Below, one piece after another: positions 24,173 through 32,090 of a DNA stretch of 34,577 bases. Source of the DNA: Fimenecus sp045593645 (GTDB lineage Bacteria; Bacillota; Clostridia; Oscillospirales; Acutalibacteraceae); NCBI GenBank assembly GCA_045593645.1, contig JAZNWZ010000138.1:1-34577 (forward strand), read 5' to 3'. Each line of letters begins with the position of its first letter. Positions within the stretch are counted from its first letter, which is position 1. The translations under genes and the position numbers were made by a program. Below the pieces are notes generated by a model. The model did not search any database and was not told the origin of the DNA. It saw only the letters and a program-made list of their open reading frames with translations.

Positions 24173-25019
24173 AATAAGCACGTCGAGATGTCAATTTGCA
24201 AGTGTAAAGAGTTTCACCATCAACTACTTCTGACTGAATATTTATTGTGCAGAAATACTGTGCAGAGCCTTCAAAATATGAAAAGGTTTTTGACCCCTCA
24301 CCTGCTCCTTTTATTTGATTATAAAAGGCTGACTGGTCATACTCATCAGTTGCAACGCCCATTGAAATTGCACAAAGTTTATATGTTTCATTTAAGTCCT
24401 TAATGTTTTTTAGTGTCAAAGTATAGTCTGGGTTTTCTTGACTCATATTTTGATAACTCAAGGTCATATCAATACCATTTGTAAAAGTTTCTATTATGGT
24501 TATATCGTTATTTTTTTCGTTTATTGTATAGTTCAAAAGCCCATAATTATATCCCATTGAATTATTGGCATTATTCCAACTTTTAACAACCTTGTGTTCT
24601 ACTATTGATGCTACTGTGGTTGTTTCAGTCAAAGGCTCTTCTGTTGTTGCTTCACTCTCTTGTTCTTCATCATTTTTAAGTGTTGTACCCTCTTGTTCAG
24701 TAGTAGAAGTAGATTCAATATTGCTTGTGGATTCTTCAACATTTAAAGTTTTATTAGTTGTTAAAGTTGATTCTTTAAAATGTGGTTCATCAGCATTATT
24801 AACGGCTATCCGCTCTTTCACAAAAGGAACAGTCAACAATGCAATTATCAAAAATAAAATTGCTATGACAACAATGAGCAATTTATTAAGTTTGCTTTTG
24901 TTTTTTGTTTTAACCACAGTTACTGCAACAGGAGTTTTAATTCTTTCCATACAATAAGGGCAGAATTTTGTTTCTTGTGGCAAATCTTTATTACAATGTG
25001 GACATTTGAACACACCCAT
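24171..25019 (-). CDS. Zinc-ribbon membrane protein with Ser/Thr-rich linker
   Basis: No known family function. Residues 1-25 form a zinc ribbon, CPHCNKDL...CPYC (Cys6, 9, 20, 23). A single membrane helix lies at about 46-66, preceded by lysines, so the ribbon should be cytoplasmic and the rest outside. Residues 84-139 are a low-complexity linker dominated by Thr, Ser and Glu. The C-terminal domain (about 140-282) is beta-rich and unrecognised, and carries two or three cysteines that could form disulfides. I chose the ATG at 25019, where the CxxC ribbon begins. It has its own promoter and follows two related genes in the same direction. A membrane sensor or envelope-stress role is only a guess. 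Confidence 0.8.
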   Translation of the reverse strand: MGVFKCPHCNKDLPQETKFCPYCMERIKTPVAVTVVKTKNKSKLNKLLIVVIAILFLIIALLTVPFVKERIAVNNADEPHFKESTLTTNKTLNVEESTSNIESTSTTEQEGTTLKNDEEQESEATTEEPLTETTTVASIVEHKVVKSWNNANNSMGYNYGLLNYTINEKNNDITIIETFTNGIDMTLSYQNMSQENPDYTLTLKNIKDLNETYKLCAISMGVATDEYDQSAFYNQIKGAGEGSKTFSYFEGSAQYFCTINIQSEVVDGETLYTCKLTSRRAY

Positions 25020-25035
25020 TTTTATCACCAAAATT

Positions 25036-25064
25036 ATTATAATAATATATTGGCAAAAAAGCAA
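25036..25064 (-). promoter_or_regulatory. Predicted promoter of the 282-residue zinc-ribbon gene
   Basis: On the minus strand TTGCTT (25059-25064) and TATAAT (25036-25041) are spaced by 17 bases and lie just after the upstream gene's terminator. Confidence 0.55.
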
Positions 25065-25068
25065 GAAA

Positions 25069-25090
25069 AAAGGGAGTATAAACTCCCTTT
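25069..25090 (-). terminator. Terminator after the 195-residue zinc-ribbon gene
   Basis: AAAGGGAGT / ACTCCCTTT (25069-25077 with 25082-25090), a four-base loop and a T-rich tract on the minus strand. Confidence 0.75.
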
Positions 25091-25095
25091 AAAAA

Positions 25096-25683
25096 TTATA
25101 TCCCAAACAAGGCTTTCAATTCTTCTATACGTTCTTCATAATTAAAATCGCCGTTTTGAATTGTTGTTGTGTTAAAAGCAATATCGTGCTTCGTGTTTAC
25201 ACACATACTAAATAAATATTCACTTGGATATGCTGTTGGATAATCTTCAGGCAAATCAAAACCAAGTCTAACAACGATAAGTCTTTCGTCCCCATCTTCA
25301 TATATAATTTCAGAGTCAAACCTTGTTGCAACAAGACCTTTTTCTTCATAAACAATTTGTTTTGCTCTTTTTTCGGCAGCTTCTATAGCCTCTTTTTCAG
25401 CTGGTGATATTGACGAAAAGTTGGTAGCTGCGTCTCCAAAAATACTGCCTATTATTGGAATAACAACTGCTATACCTATCATTCCAACAATAACTAAAGC
25501 AATTAAAATAAGTACTGCAATTGGTCCGTTTGACTTTTTCCTTGCAGGTTGATTAATAGGTGACATATAATTGAAGTTTGTTGCAGGAGTATCAACTACG
25601 CCCTTTGCTGTTGTTTGATTACAATAAGTACAACCAACAGCTTCGTTTGTTATTTTATTTCCACAATTACCACAAAAGCTCAT
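25096..25683 (-). CDS. Zinc-ribbon single-pass membrane protein
   Basis: A 195-residue protein of unknown function. It starts with a zinc ribbon, FCGNCGNK...CTYC (Cys4, 7, 18, 21), followed by a flexible Pro/Asn-rich stretch, a membrane helix at about 54-82 and an outside domain of about 110 residues with one cysteine. The outside domain begins with a charged helix (about 94-116). The ATG at 25683 has a GGAGA site and begins at the ribbon; an open frame running on to 25713 overlaps the upstream gene without homology. The layout matches the 282-residue neighbour: cytoplasmic ribbon, one helix, outside beta-rich domain. It begins 16 bases after the stop of the 159-residue membrane-anchored gene. 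Confidence 0.8.
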   Translation of the reverse strand: MSFCGNCGNKITNEAVGCTYCNQTTAKGVVDTPATNFNYMSPINQPARKKSNGPIAVLILIALVIVGMIGIAVVIPIIGSIFGDAATNFSSISPAEKEAIEAAEKRAKQIVYEEKGLVATRFDSEIIYEDGDERLIVVRLGFDLPEDYPTAYPSEYLFSMCVNTKHDIAFNTTTIQNGDFNYEERIEELKALFGI

Positions 25684-25699
25684 ATTTTTCTCCAATGTA

Positions 25700-26179
25700 T
25701 TATTTGTAATCAATTGTTACAGAAACGAAATCGTTATTAACAACATTATATTCTACATTGAACTCTTGTCCACCATTATCAAATGTATAACATTTATGGT
25801 CTTTAGTTATCTTCTTTTCGAAATCGCACTTACGTTCAATTACAGACAAAACATCGTCAGCATATTCAACGTCAAAATGAAAAGTATATTCATTAGTTTT
25901 TCCATTTTGCTCTTTAACAAACATTATTAAGCGTTGTGCTTCAATACCATAGAATTCAACATCCTCAAGGTACTTCACTTCGTCTCCATTGTTATATTGT
26001 GGATAACCATATTTGTAAAAAAGCGACATCTTGCTTGTTTCACCACAATCATCAAACTCGAAATTTGGTTTTTTAAATGCAGGAATCAAAAAAAGAACTC
26101 CTATAATCATTGCAACAACCAAAACAATTGCTAAAATAACGATTACTGTTTTGTTTATTTTTTTCTTTGCTTTTTCCAT
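25700..26179 (-). CDS. Small membrane-anchored protein, unknown function
   Basis: A 159-residue protein with a basic N-terminus, one membrane helix at about 11-33 and an outside domain. It lacks the zinc ribbon of its two downstream neighbours, but its outside domain has a similar size and beta-rich character. Three cysteines (about 45, 118 and 129) lie outside. There is no lipobox, so it is probably an uncleaved anchor. It is the first gene of the minus-strand group, and its promoter's -35 box lies within the palindrome shared with the divergent RHH gene. A GGGAG site precedes the ATG. Confidence 0.78.
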   Translation of the reverse strand: MEKAKKKINKTVIVILAIVLVVAMIIGVLFLIPAFKKPNFEFDDCGETSKMSLFYKYGYPQYNNGDEVKYLEDVEFYGIEAQRLIMFVKEQNGKTNEYTFHFDVEYADDVLSVIERKCDFEKKITKDHKCYTFDNGGQEFNVEYNVVNNDFVSVTIDYK

Positions 26180-26208
26180 AAAAAAACTCCCTTTTTATTT
26201 TTTCTTTT

Positions 26209-26237
26209 ATAGTATCACATATTTTTTATGTTTGCAA
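26209..26237 (-). promoter_or_regulatory. Predicted promoter of the membrane-protein operon
   Basis: On the minus strand TTGCAA (26232-26237) and TACTAT (26209-26214) are spaced by 17 bases. The -35 box is inside the left arm of the palindrome at 26231-26255. Confidence 0.55.
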
Positions 26238-26276
26238 GTAAATTTTACTTGCAAATTTACTTGTATAATTTTACTG
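26231..26276. promoter_or_regulatory. Palindromic operator with repeated TTTACTTG half-sites
   Basis: A perfect 12-base inverted repeat, TTTGCAAGTAAA / TTTACTTGCAAA (26231-26242 and 26244-26255, one central base), is followed by a further TTTACTTG (26256-26263), a TATAAT box (26264-26269) and a weaker TTTACTG (26270-26276). It covers the likely promoters of both divergent genes. Arrays of short half-sites are typical of ribbon-helix-helix repressors, and the next gene encodes one. Confidence 0.7.
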
Positions 26277-26313
26277 CTTTTTGCAATAAAATTTATAGTA
26301 TAGAGGTGATTGA

Positions 26314-26481
26314 ATGTTTGAAATACAAAACCAACAAAAATCAAATAAAACAATTCGTATGCCTGATGAACTGATTAACAGATTACAAGCTATTGCCGAC
26401 CAAAACAATATTTCTTTTAATCAATTAGTTGTTCAATGTTGCGAATATGCTCTCAATGATATGTTGAATTCTGAAAAATAA
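26314..26481 (+). CDS. Ribbon-helix-helix (Arc/CopG-like) DNA-binding protein, 55 residues
   Basis: A small gene with ATG at 26314, a GAGGTGAT ribosome binding site at 26303-26310 and a stop at 26479-26481. The 55 residues match the RHH layout: a short beta strand NKTIRMP (about 11-17), helix A DELINRLQAIADQ (18-30), a turn NNIS, and helix B FNQLVVQCCEYALNDML (35-51). RHH proteins bind as dimers of this fold, with the strand in the DNA major groove. Upstream lies a palindrome with extra half-sites over its own promoter and that of the divergent membrane-protein operon, so it is probably an autorepressor that also controls that operon. A plasmid or antitoxin relative is possible, but no toxin gene is adjacent. 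Confidence 0.85.
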   Translation: MFEIQNQQKSNKTIRMPDELINRLQAIADQNNISFNQLVVQCCEYALNDMLNSEK

Positions 26482-26492
26482 CAAAAAGACAA

Positions 26493-26529
26493 CCACCCTC
26501 AATAATTATAACTGAGGGTGGCTTTTTTT
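26493..26529. terminator. Bidirectional terminator after the RHH gene
   Basis: CCACCCTCA / TGAGGGTGG (26493-26501 with 26513-26521), an 11-base loop and a run of seven T. It separates the RHH gene from the convergent kinase gene. Confidence 0.8.
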
Positions 26530-26553
26530 GTACTATGCTGGTTGCATATAGTT

Positions 26554-27252
26554 TTATAAATATTTTTTCAGCTCTTGTGCACTGCTATAACGCTTATCAG
26601 GGTCAAGCTGAATACATTTTTCAATAATCTTTGACAGTTTTCCCTTATACATTTTTTTAGATGGATGTTCACCTGTAAGCATTACATTCATTAAAACACC
26701 TAAAGCAAATATGTCTGTTCGTTCATCTGACTGAGCAAGTCCTAATTGTTCAGGTGCAGCATAACCTGCTGTTCCTATGATTTTTGTGTCTTTTGACTTA
26801 CCGTTTTTAAAAAATCGTGCTGCATCAAAATCTATAAGCTTAATAGTACTTTCATCTGTAATCATTATATTTTCAGGCTTAATATCACGATGCACAATGC
26901 CATAAGAATGAACAACTGAAAGTGCATCACATATACATTTTACAATATGCTTAACGCCTTTTTCGTCGTAAAGTCCATCTAAAAGCACATCTGCTACTGT
27001 AATTCCACTTATGAATTCTTCTAAAACAATGATTTTATTTTCATCCCTAACCACTTCAAAAACTGCAGGTAAATTTTCAAAAGCTATTTCGGTTAAGGCT
27101 TCATAAACAAGATAATCCCCATTGCATTTTCTGCAAACTACATCTTTATTTAATTCTTTATGTCGCCAAACTACTATTGATTTGTCTTCTGTTTTTTTCA
27201 ATACCTTAACAACAGAGTATTGTTCTTTTAATACATTTTCAAGAAAAGTCAA
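26554..27252 (-). CDS. Short soluble Ser/Thr protein kinase
   Basis: A Hanks-type kinase of about 232 residues, only a minimal kinase domain. The catalytic loop HRDIKPEN (121-128) and the AAPEQ motif (about 165-169) are intact. The likely ATP lysine is Lys42 in VVCRKCNGD. The metal motif is DFD (141-143) rather than DFG. The glycine-rich loop is not recognisable. There is no membrane helix and no PASTA repeat, unlike the PrkC/PknB kinases that sense cell-wall fragments. I chose the TTG at 27252, seven bases after a strong GGGGAG site; an open frame starting at 27270 would swallow that site. The divergent neighbour is an XRE-like HTH protein, a likely partner or regulator. Confidence 0.85.
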   Translation of the reverse strand: MTFLENVLKEQYSVVKVLKKTEDKSIVVWRHKELNKDVVCRKCNGDYLVYEALTEIAFENLPAVFEVVRDENKIIVLEEFISGITVADVLLDGLYDEKGVKHIVKCICDALSVVHSYGIVHRDIKPENIMITDESTIKLIDFDAARFFKNGKSKDTKIIGTAGYAAPEQLGLAQSDERTDIFALGVLMNVMLTGEHPSKKMYKGKLSKIIEKCIQLDPDKRYSSAQELKKYL

Positions 27253-27264
27253 ATATATCTCCCC

Positions 27265-27293
27265 TTGCAAATCTTAATTATTTTTATTATACT
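27265..27293 (+). promoter_or_regulatory. HTH gene promoter overlapping the kinase promoter
   Basis: On the plus strand TTGCAA (27265-27270), a 17-base spacer and TATACT (27288-27293). The kinase's minus-strand TATAAT (27286-27291) shares four bases with this -10 box, so the two promoters probably exclude each other. Confidence 0.6.
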
Positions 27294-27325
27294 ATGAAAT
27301 ATCAAAATTGAAAAGGTGATTTTTT

Positions 27326-27748
27326 ATGATTAAAAAACCTACTGACGAATTAATGGCTGAGCTTCTAAAAGCCAACAATATTGAACAATACATAAAAGAA
27401 AACAGTAATCACTTTGTAGATTTAAAGATTTCTGATTTTTTGACCGAATATATTAATTCAAAAAATCTTGTTAAATCAGCAATTATTAAAAAAGCTGAAA
27501 TTAGCGAGATTTTTGGCTTTCAAGTTTTATCAGGAACTCGCAACCCATCAAGAAACACACTCATAAGCCTTTGCATTGGTATGGGTATGAATGTTGATGA
27601 GGTTCAAGTGGCACTTAAAATTGCAGAGTATGCTCCACTTTATCCAAAGATTTTGAGAGATTCAATTATCATTTTAGGAATTGCAAATGGCAAAACAGTT
27701 TGTGAAATAAACAATGAATTGTATGATAAAAATGAAGAAACATTATAA
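27326..27748 (+). CDS. XRE-like helix-turn-helix protein, divergent from the kinase
   Basis: A 140-residue protein with a helix-turn-helix region at about 35-95: helices around ISDFLTEYINSKN, KSAIIKKAEIS, EIFGFQVLSGTRNPSRNTLISLCIGMGM. The SGTRNPSRNTLISL stretch is the usual XRE recognition-helix and following-helix pattern. The C-terminal helices (about 93-133) contain LYPKILRDSIIILGIANGKTVCEINNEL and are not a known ligand domain. From memory, proteins of this size with this C-terminus occur next to small Ser/Thr kinases in Clostridia, so it may be a kinase target or its regulator. An AAAGGTGAT site precedes the ATG. Confidence 0.8.
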   Translation: MIKKPTDELMAELLKANNIEQYIKENSNHFVDLKISDFLTEYINSKNLVKSAIIKKAEISEIFGFQVLSGTRNPSRNTLISLCIGMGMNVDEVQVALKIAEYAPLYPKILRDSIIILGIANGKTVCEINNELYDKNEETL

Positions 27749-27750
27749 AA

Positions 27751-27784
27751 AAAGCCGATAGTCTGTTGACTATCGGCTTTAATT
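27751..27784. terminator. Bidirectional terminator between HTH and mannosidase genes
   Basis: A perfect 13-base-pair stem (27751-27763 with 27768-27780), a TGTT loop, and T-rich sequence on both sides. Confidence 0.85.
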
Positions 27785-30700
27785 TTATTTCTCAATTTTG
27801 ATAGTGATAATTTCGTATGGCTTGAACTCAACTGAAACCGTGTTGTTATTTACCGTTAATTCTGTTTGAGTATTTTCAAGCATATCGCAAATATATGCCT
27901 TTTTAACATCAAAACCAAATGTGATATTTGCAAGTGTTCTCTTATTGAAATATTCACAACCACGAAGAATGATTGTATCTTCTTTTTCTGCTTTCTTTGC
28001 AGTTTCAAAAATAACATTATTTTGGTCAACTGTGAAGAATGAGTATTCATTCGCGAGGTTACCCTTATTCTCCCCTGCTTTTACGCAAAGCATTGGAATA
28101 TTAAGGTCATAAGCCTTTTGAATTGTACCTGCTTCACGGTAGTCACCTGCGTGTGGGTAAAGTGAATATGTAAATATGTGTTCACATTTATCAGCATCAG
28201 GGTCAGGGAAAGTGCCACATTTAAGCATTGTTAAACTCATTACGCCGTCGTGAATTGCATGACCGTATTTACAATCATTCATAAGGCTTACACCATAGCC
28301 ATACTCTGACAAGTCACAATATTTATGGGCACAAACTTCAAAACGAGCAACATCCCAACTTGTATTCTTATGAGTTGGTCTTTCAACTGAGCCAAACTGA
28401 ATATCGTAAGTTGCCTTGTTTGTATTAACATCAACAGGAAATGCCGTTTTGAGAATAAGGTGTGATTCTTTCCAATCAATATTTGTTTCAAAATCAATCT
28501 TATCAATGTTGTTGTAAAGGTAGATATTCTGAACGATTGTGCTATTTTTGAATTTCTTTGTAACTTTAAGTCCTGCACGCTCACCTTCATTAAGGATTTC
28601 AACTTTTTCAACTTGGTCTGCTTCCCAATGCTTTTCAGTATAATAACTGCTCATTTCCCAGTTATCATATTCTCTTGGGTAATCTTCATAAGCAGTAAAC
28701 ACATTACCACGCTGACCGTTTTTAAGGACTTCGCGGTTATTTCTCTTGTCAAAAATGCTTGTGAATGTGCCTTTTTCGTCAAGAGTTAAACAGAAGAAAT
28801 CATTTTCAATTGAAGTTTCTGTAACTTTGATTTTTGATTTTTCTTCTGTTGGATTAATTACTTTGTAACCCTTTGCAGGAATATTTTCGGCATAATACCA
28901 TTTACCGTCAATCTCTACTGCACCGCTATTCACAAATGAATGTGGATTAAATACAACATAACCGTCAACAGCTTCTACATTGTTTGCAATTTCGGTTGTT
29001 GTGTCGCTTATAATTTCATTACCAACTGCACCGATTTCTTCATACTGCTGGTGTGAAACTTCGTAAACCTCTTTAATTGATGAGCCAGGAATAATATCGT
29101 GGAATTGGTTGAGAAGAATGGTTTCCCAAGCATTCATCATATCTTCTTTACGATATTTGTAACCATTAAGATGCTCGTCAATAAGAGAGAGTGTTTCAGC
29201 ACGCTGGAACATAAATTCAGATTTACGATTATATCTCTTATTCTTTGCTTGTGAAGTGTATGTTCCACGATGGAATTCAAGATAAAGTTCACCATTCCAA
29301 TGTGGGATTTTTGGGTTATTCTCTGTTTTTGACTTGATGTCATCAAAGAACTCGCCAGCATAAGCCATAATTGGTGTACTTGTGCCGGGGATTCCATGCT
29401 TGAGGCGGTCAAAATACTCTAAATCTTTAGCATAAGGTCCGCCACCACCATCACCAAAACCGAATGTAATAAGCACATTGTCGTAAAGGTCTTTTTGCTG
29501 GTATCTGTCATAAGCACCACGAAGCTGATTTGCATTGAGTTTTGCATTGTATGTTACATTTGTTGCAGGCTCTTGTCCCTTAACCTTATCCTGTGCAGTC
29601 ATAAAGTGAGTGAAAACCGGAGTGTTATCAATACCGTGCCAGATAAATGTATCATACGGCATTTTATTCATTTCGTTCCAACCGATTTTTGATGTTACAA
29701 ACTTATCAATACCACTCTTTTGTAAAATCTGTGGCAAAGCTGCTGAATAGCCGAAAACATCCGGTAACCAAAGGATTTTACTGTCAACACCAAATTCGTC
29801 TTTCATAAAGCGTTTACCGTAAATGAACTGACGGACAAGACTTTCACCGCTACAAAGGTTACAGTCAGCCTCAACCCACATACCGCCTTCAACTTCCCAA
29901 CGACCAAGGCGTACCATTTCTTTAACTTCTTCGTAAAGTTCAGGCGCATCCATTTTGAGATATTTATAAAGCTGTGGTTGGCTTGACATAAACTTGTATT
30001 CTGGGTACTTTTTCATAAGTGCAAGCACAGTAGAGAATGAACGTAAAATCTTTTCGCGAGTCTGTGCAAGAGTCCACTCCCAAGCCACGTCAATATGAGT
30101 ATGACCTATGCAGAATGCGAAAACGTCGCCTTTACGGCAATATTTGCCGTAAAATTCAGTTTTAAGGTAATCGATTGCTTTATCAAGAGAAGCATAATAC
30201 TCTTCTGAATATGGTGAACGCATATCAATAAAATTAAGTGCATTATTAAGATATTTTTTTATTTCAAAGTAGTTTCTAGAGTTTTCATCTTCAAATGCGA
30301 GAATTTCAAAAGGAACTTTTATATCGTAATAAAGTTGCTTTGTTTTAGCGTCAATAAGTTGAAGATTTGTTACAAAGTCAACATATTCGTCATGAATACT
30401 ACCTGAATAAGCATAGAGATAAACTTTGTGTGTGCCTTTAGTTAAAAATACTTCACGGTGATTTTTGTCTATACCCTGTTGAAGTTTACCATCAACATAA
30501 GCGATAAATTGAGGGTTAATATCACACCAACCAAGGCGAGCATCCGAAGCAACTGCCAGTTGAATTTCACCGTCCCAATGGCTTGGTACAGTGATTTCAT
30601 TATAAAACCAAGCGTGTTTATCTTTTTTGCCACCCCAACGGTTAATATAAGGTGTAAAAAGAGTAAAACTATCGTCAATTTCGGGAAGAGTGTTATCAAG

Positions 30701-30817
30701 TTTATAATCACACTCTTTATAGAGAAAATCTGTAATTGGTATATTTTCTTTAATAACAAGTTTCTCAAATTGGTGGAGAAACACATTTATTCTGTCTTCA
30801 ATAAAATCTTTATACAT
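27785..30817 (-). CDS. Alpha-mannosidase, glycoside hydrolase family 38
   Basis: A retaining alpha-mannosidase of 1010 residues. It lacks a signal peptide and membrane helix, so it acts in the cytoplasm on imported manno-oligosaccharides. The N-terminal 230 residues are a beta-rich domain. The catalytic domain begins at GHTHIDVAWEW (238-248), which holds two metal ligands, His239 or His241 and Asp243. The nucleophile is Asp353 in WLPDVFGYS. A further metal-ligand histidine is in NQFHDIIPGSS (about 575-585). The C-terminal half consists of the GH38 beta domains. It starts 12 bases after folC with a GGGGGC site and is the last gene of the nadB-nadC-folC group, although it has no metabolic link to them. 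Confidence 0.93.
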   Translation of the reverse strand: MYKDFIEDRINVFLHQFEKLVIKENIPITDFLYKECDYKLDNTLPEIDDSFTLFTPYINRWGGKKDKHAWFYNEITVPSHWDGEIQLAVASDARLGWCDINPQFIAYVDGKLQQGIDKNHREVFLTKGTHKVYLYAYSGSIHDEYVDFVTNLQLIDAKTKQLYYDIKVPFEILAFEDENSRNYFEIKKYLNNALNFIDMRSPYSEEYYASLDKAIDYLKTEFYGKYCRKGDVFAFCIGHTHIDVAWEWTLAQTREKILRSFSTVLALMKKYPEYKFMSSQPQLYKYLKMDAPELYEEVKEMVRLGRWEVEGGMWVEADCNLCSGESLVRQFIYGKRFMKDEFGVDSKILWLPDVFGYSAALPQILQKSGIDKFVTSKIGWNEMNKMPYDTFIWHGIDNTPVFTHFMTAQDKVKGQEPATNVTYNAKLNANQLRGAYDRYQQKDLYDNVLITFGFGDGGGGPYAKDLEYFDRLKHGIPGTSTPIMAYAGEFFDDIKSKTENNPKIPHWNGELYLEFHRGTYTSQAKNKRYNRKSEFMFQRAETLSLIDEHLNGYKYRKEDMMNAWETILLNQFHDIIPGSSIKEVYEVSHQQYEEIGAVGNEIISDTTTEIANNVEAVDGYVVFNPHSFVNSGAVEIDGKWYYAENIPAKGYKVINPTEEKSKIKVTETSIENDFFCLTLDEKGTFTSIFDKRNNREVLKNGQRGNVFTAYEDYPREYDNWEMSSYYTEKHWEADQVEKVEILNEGERAGLKVTKKFKNSTIVQNIYLYNNIDKIDFETNIDWKESHLILKTAFPVDVNTNKATYDIQFGSVERPTHKNTSWDVARFEVCAHKYCDLSEYGYGVSLMNDCKYGHAIHDGVMSLTMLKCGTFPDPDADKCEHIFTYSLYPHAGDYREAGTIQKAYDLNIPMLCVKAGENKGNLANEYSFFTVDQNNVIFETAKKAEKEDTIILRGCEYFNKRTLANITFGFDVKKAYICDMLENTQTELTVNNNTVSVEFKPYEIITIKIEK

Positions 30818-30829
30818 AGGTTTTGCCCC

Positions 30830-32086
30830 CTAATCCCCAAATATGTCGGACATCATATAAAATGAGCCACAGACGAGTAATGTTTCGTCTTTTTTGGTGT
30901 TTGAAAGAATATATTTGTAACCCTCTTTAGGGTTGTTTATAGATTTTGTGTTTTTGCAGTATTTTTCTGCAATCTTTTTAAGTTTTTCGCTTTCTAATGC
31001 TCGCGGATTACTTGGTGTAACCGTTACAATTGACTTGCAAAGCGGTGCTATTTTTGAAACATAACCCTCAACATCTTTATCTGCCATAAGACCTATAAGC
31101 ATATTGATATTTTGCACATTATATTTTGTGAGAAAACCGTGTAAAGCATTGGCACAACCCTCATTATGACCACCGTCACGGATAATTAAAGGATTTTCGC
31201 CGATTACTTCCATACGGGCAAGCATTGTAGTTTTTGCAAGACCTTCTTGAATATATCGGTCATCAATGCCGAGAACTTTCGCGGTTTCAATTACATTTAC
31301 AGCATTTTCAATTTGATGTTCGCCCATAAGTTTCAATGAATATTCACTATCATTATAGGAAAATCTGACTATCTGCCTTACTCTCAGCGAGTCAAAAATC
31401 ACTTGAGCGTTTTCGGGATTTGCAATTATCAAATTACAGTTTTTTTCAGTTGCGGTTTTGCTTATAACCCCAAGTGCTTGTTCTGTTTGGTTTTTAGAGG
31501 TTATAACAGGAACACCATATTTTATTACTCCGCATTTTTCAAAAGCAATTTGAGAAATGGTGTCACCCAAGATTTTTGTATGGTCAAGAGAAATTGAAGT
31601 AATTACGACCGCCTCGGGCTTTTTAATCACATTAGTTGCATCAAATCGTCCGCCAAGACCTACTTCAATTACTGCATAATCACAACCTGATTCGTAAAAA
31701 TACAAAAATGCAGTTGCAGTTAATGCTTCAAACTCTGTAATTATTATTCCTTGCTCATTGAGTTTTTCAATTTCACTTTTTACTCTTGTAACAGTTTTTG
31801 AAAGGTCATCTTCGGGAATATTTTTGCCATCAATCTGTATTCTTTCGCAGAAAGACAACACATAAGGTGAAGTATAAAGCCCTGTCTTATACCCTGCTGA
31901 TGTTAAAATATTTGCAAGATGTGTACTTGTTGAGCCTTTACCGTTTGTGCCTGCAATATGTATTGTTTTGATTTTGTCTTGTGGGTTATCAAGCCTTTCT
32001 AAAAGCATAGAAATTCGCTCAAGTCCCGGTTTAATTCCAAACTGCAAAAGTGAGTGTGTATATTCTACTGATTCATTATAATTCAT
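30830..32086 (-). CDS. folC: Folylpolyglutamate synthase / dihydrofolate synthase
   Basis: FolC adds glutamate to dihydropteroate and to folates, which retains folate in the cell and forms dihydrofolate. The 418 residues fit the family. The ATP loop GTNGKGS (46-52), the following YTSPYVLSFCERIQIDG stretch, the EVGLGGRFDATNV motif and SLDHTKILGDTISQIAFEKCGVIK are all typical of FolC and distinguish it from Mur ligases. It starts four bases after the nadC stop. No other folate gene is close, so both activities cannot be confirmed from context. The adjoining NAD genes suggest a general cofactor operon. Confidence 0.95.
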   Translation of the reverse strand: MNYNESVEYTHSLLQFGIKPGLERISMLLERLDNPQDKIKTIHIAGTNGKGSTSTHLANILTSAGYKTGLYTSPYVLSFCERIQIDGKNIPEDDLSKTVTRVKSEIEKLNEQGIIITEFEALTATAFLYFYESGCDYAVIEVGLGGRFDATNVIKKPEAVVITSISLDHTKILGDTISQIAFEKCGVIKYGVPVITSKNQTEQALGVISKTATEKNCNLIIANPENAQVIFDSLRVRQIVRFSYNDSEYSLKLMGEHQIENAVNVIETAKVLGIDDRYIQEGLAKTTMLARMEVIGENPLIIRDGGHNEGCANALHGFLTKYNVQNINMLIGLMADKDVEGYVSKIAPLCKSIVTVTPSNPRALESEKLKKIAEKYCKNTKSINNPKEGYKYILSNTKKDETLLVCGSFYMMSDIFGD

Positions 32087-32090
32087 AAAT

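Noticed and set aside
24565..24957. Plus-strand Ser/Val-rich frame of 130 codons opposite the zinc-ribbon gene
   Set aside because: It is the complement of the Thr/Ser-rich linker and membrane helix. It has no ribosome binding site, and the minus gene has clear zinc-ribbon motifs.
26314..26481. RHH protein as the antitoxin of a toxin-antitoxin pair
   Set aside because: A terminator follows directly, and no small toxin-like gene lies beside it on the same strand.
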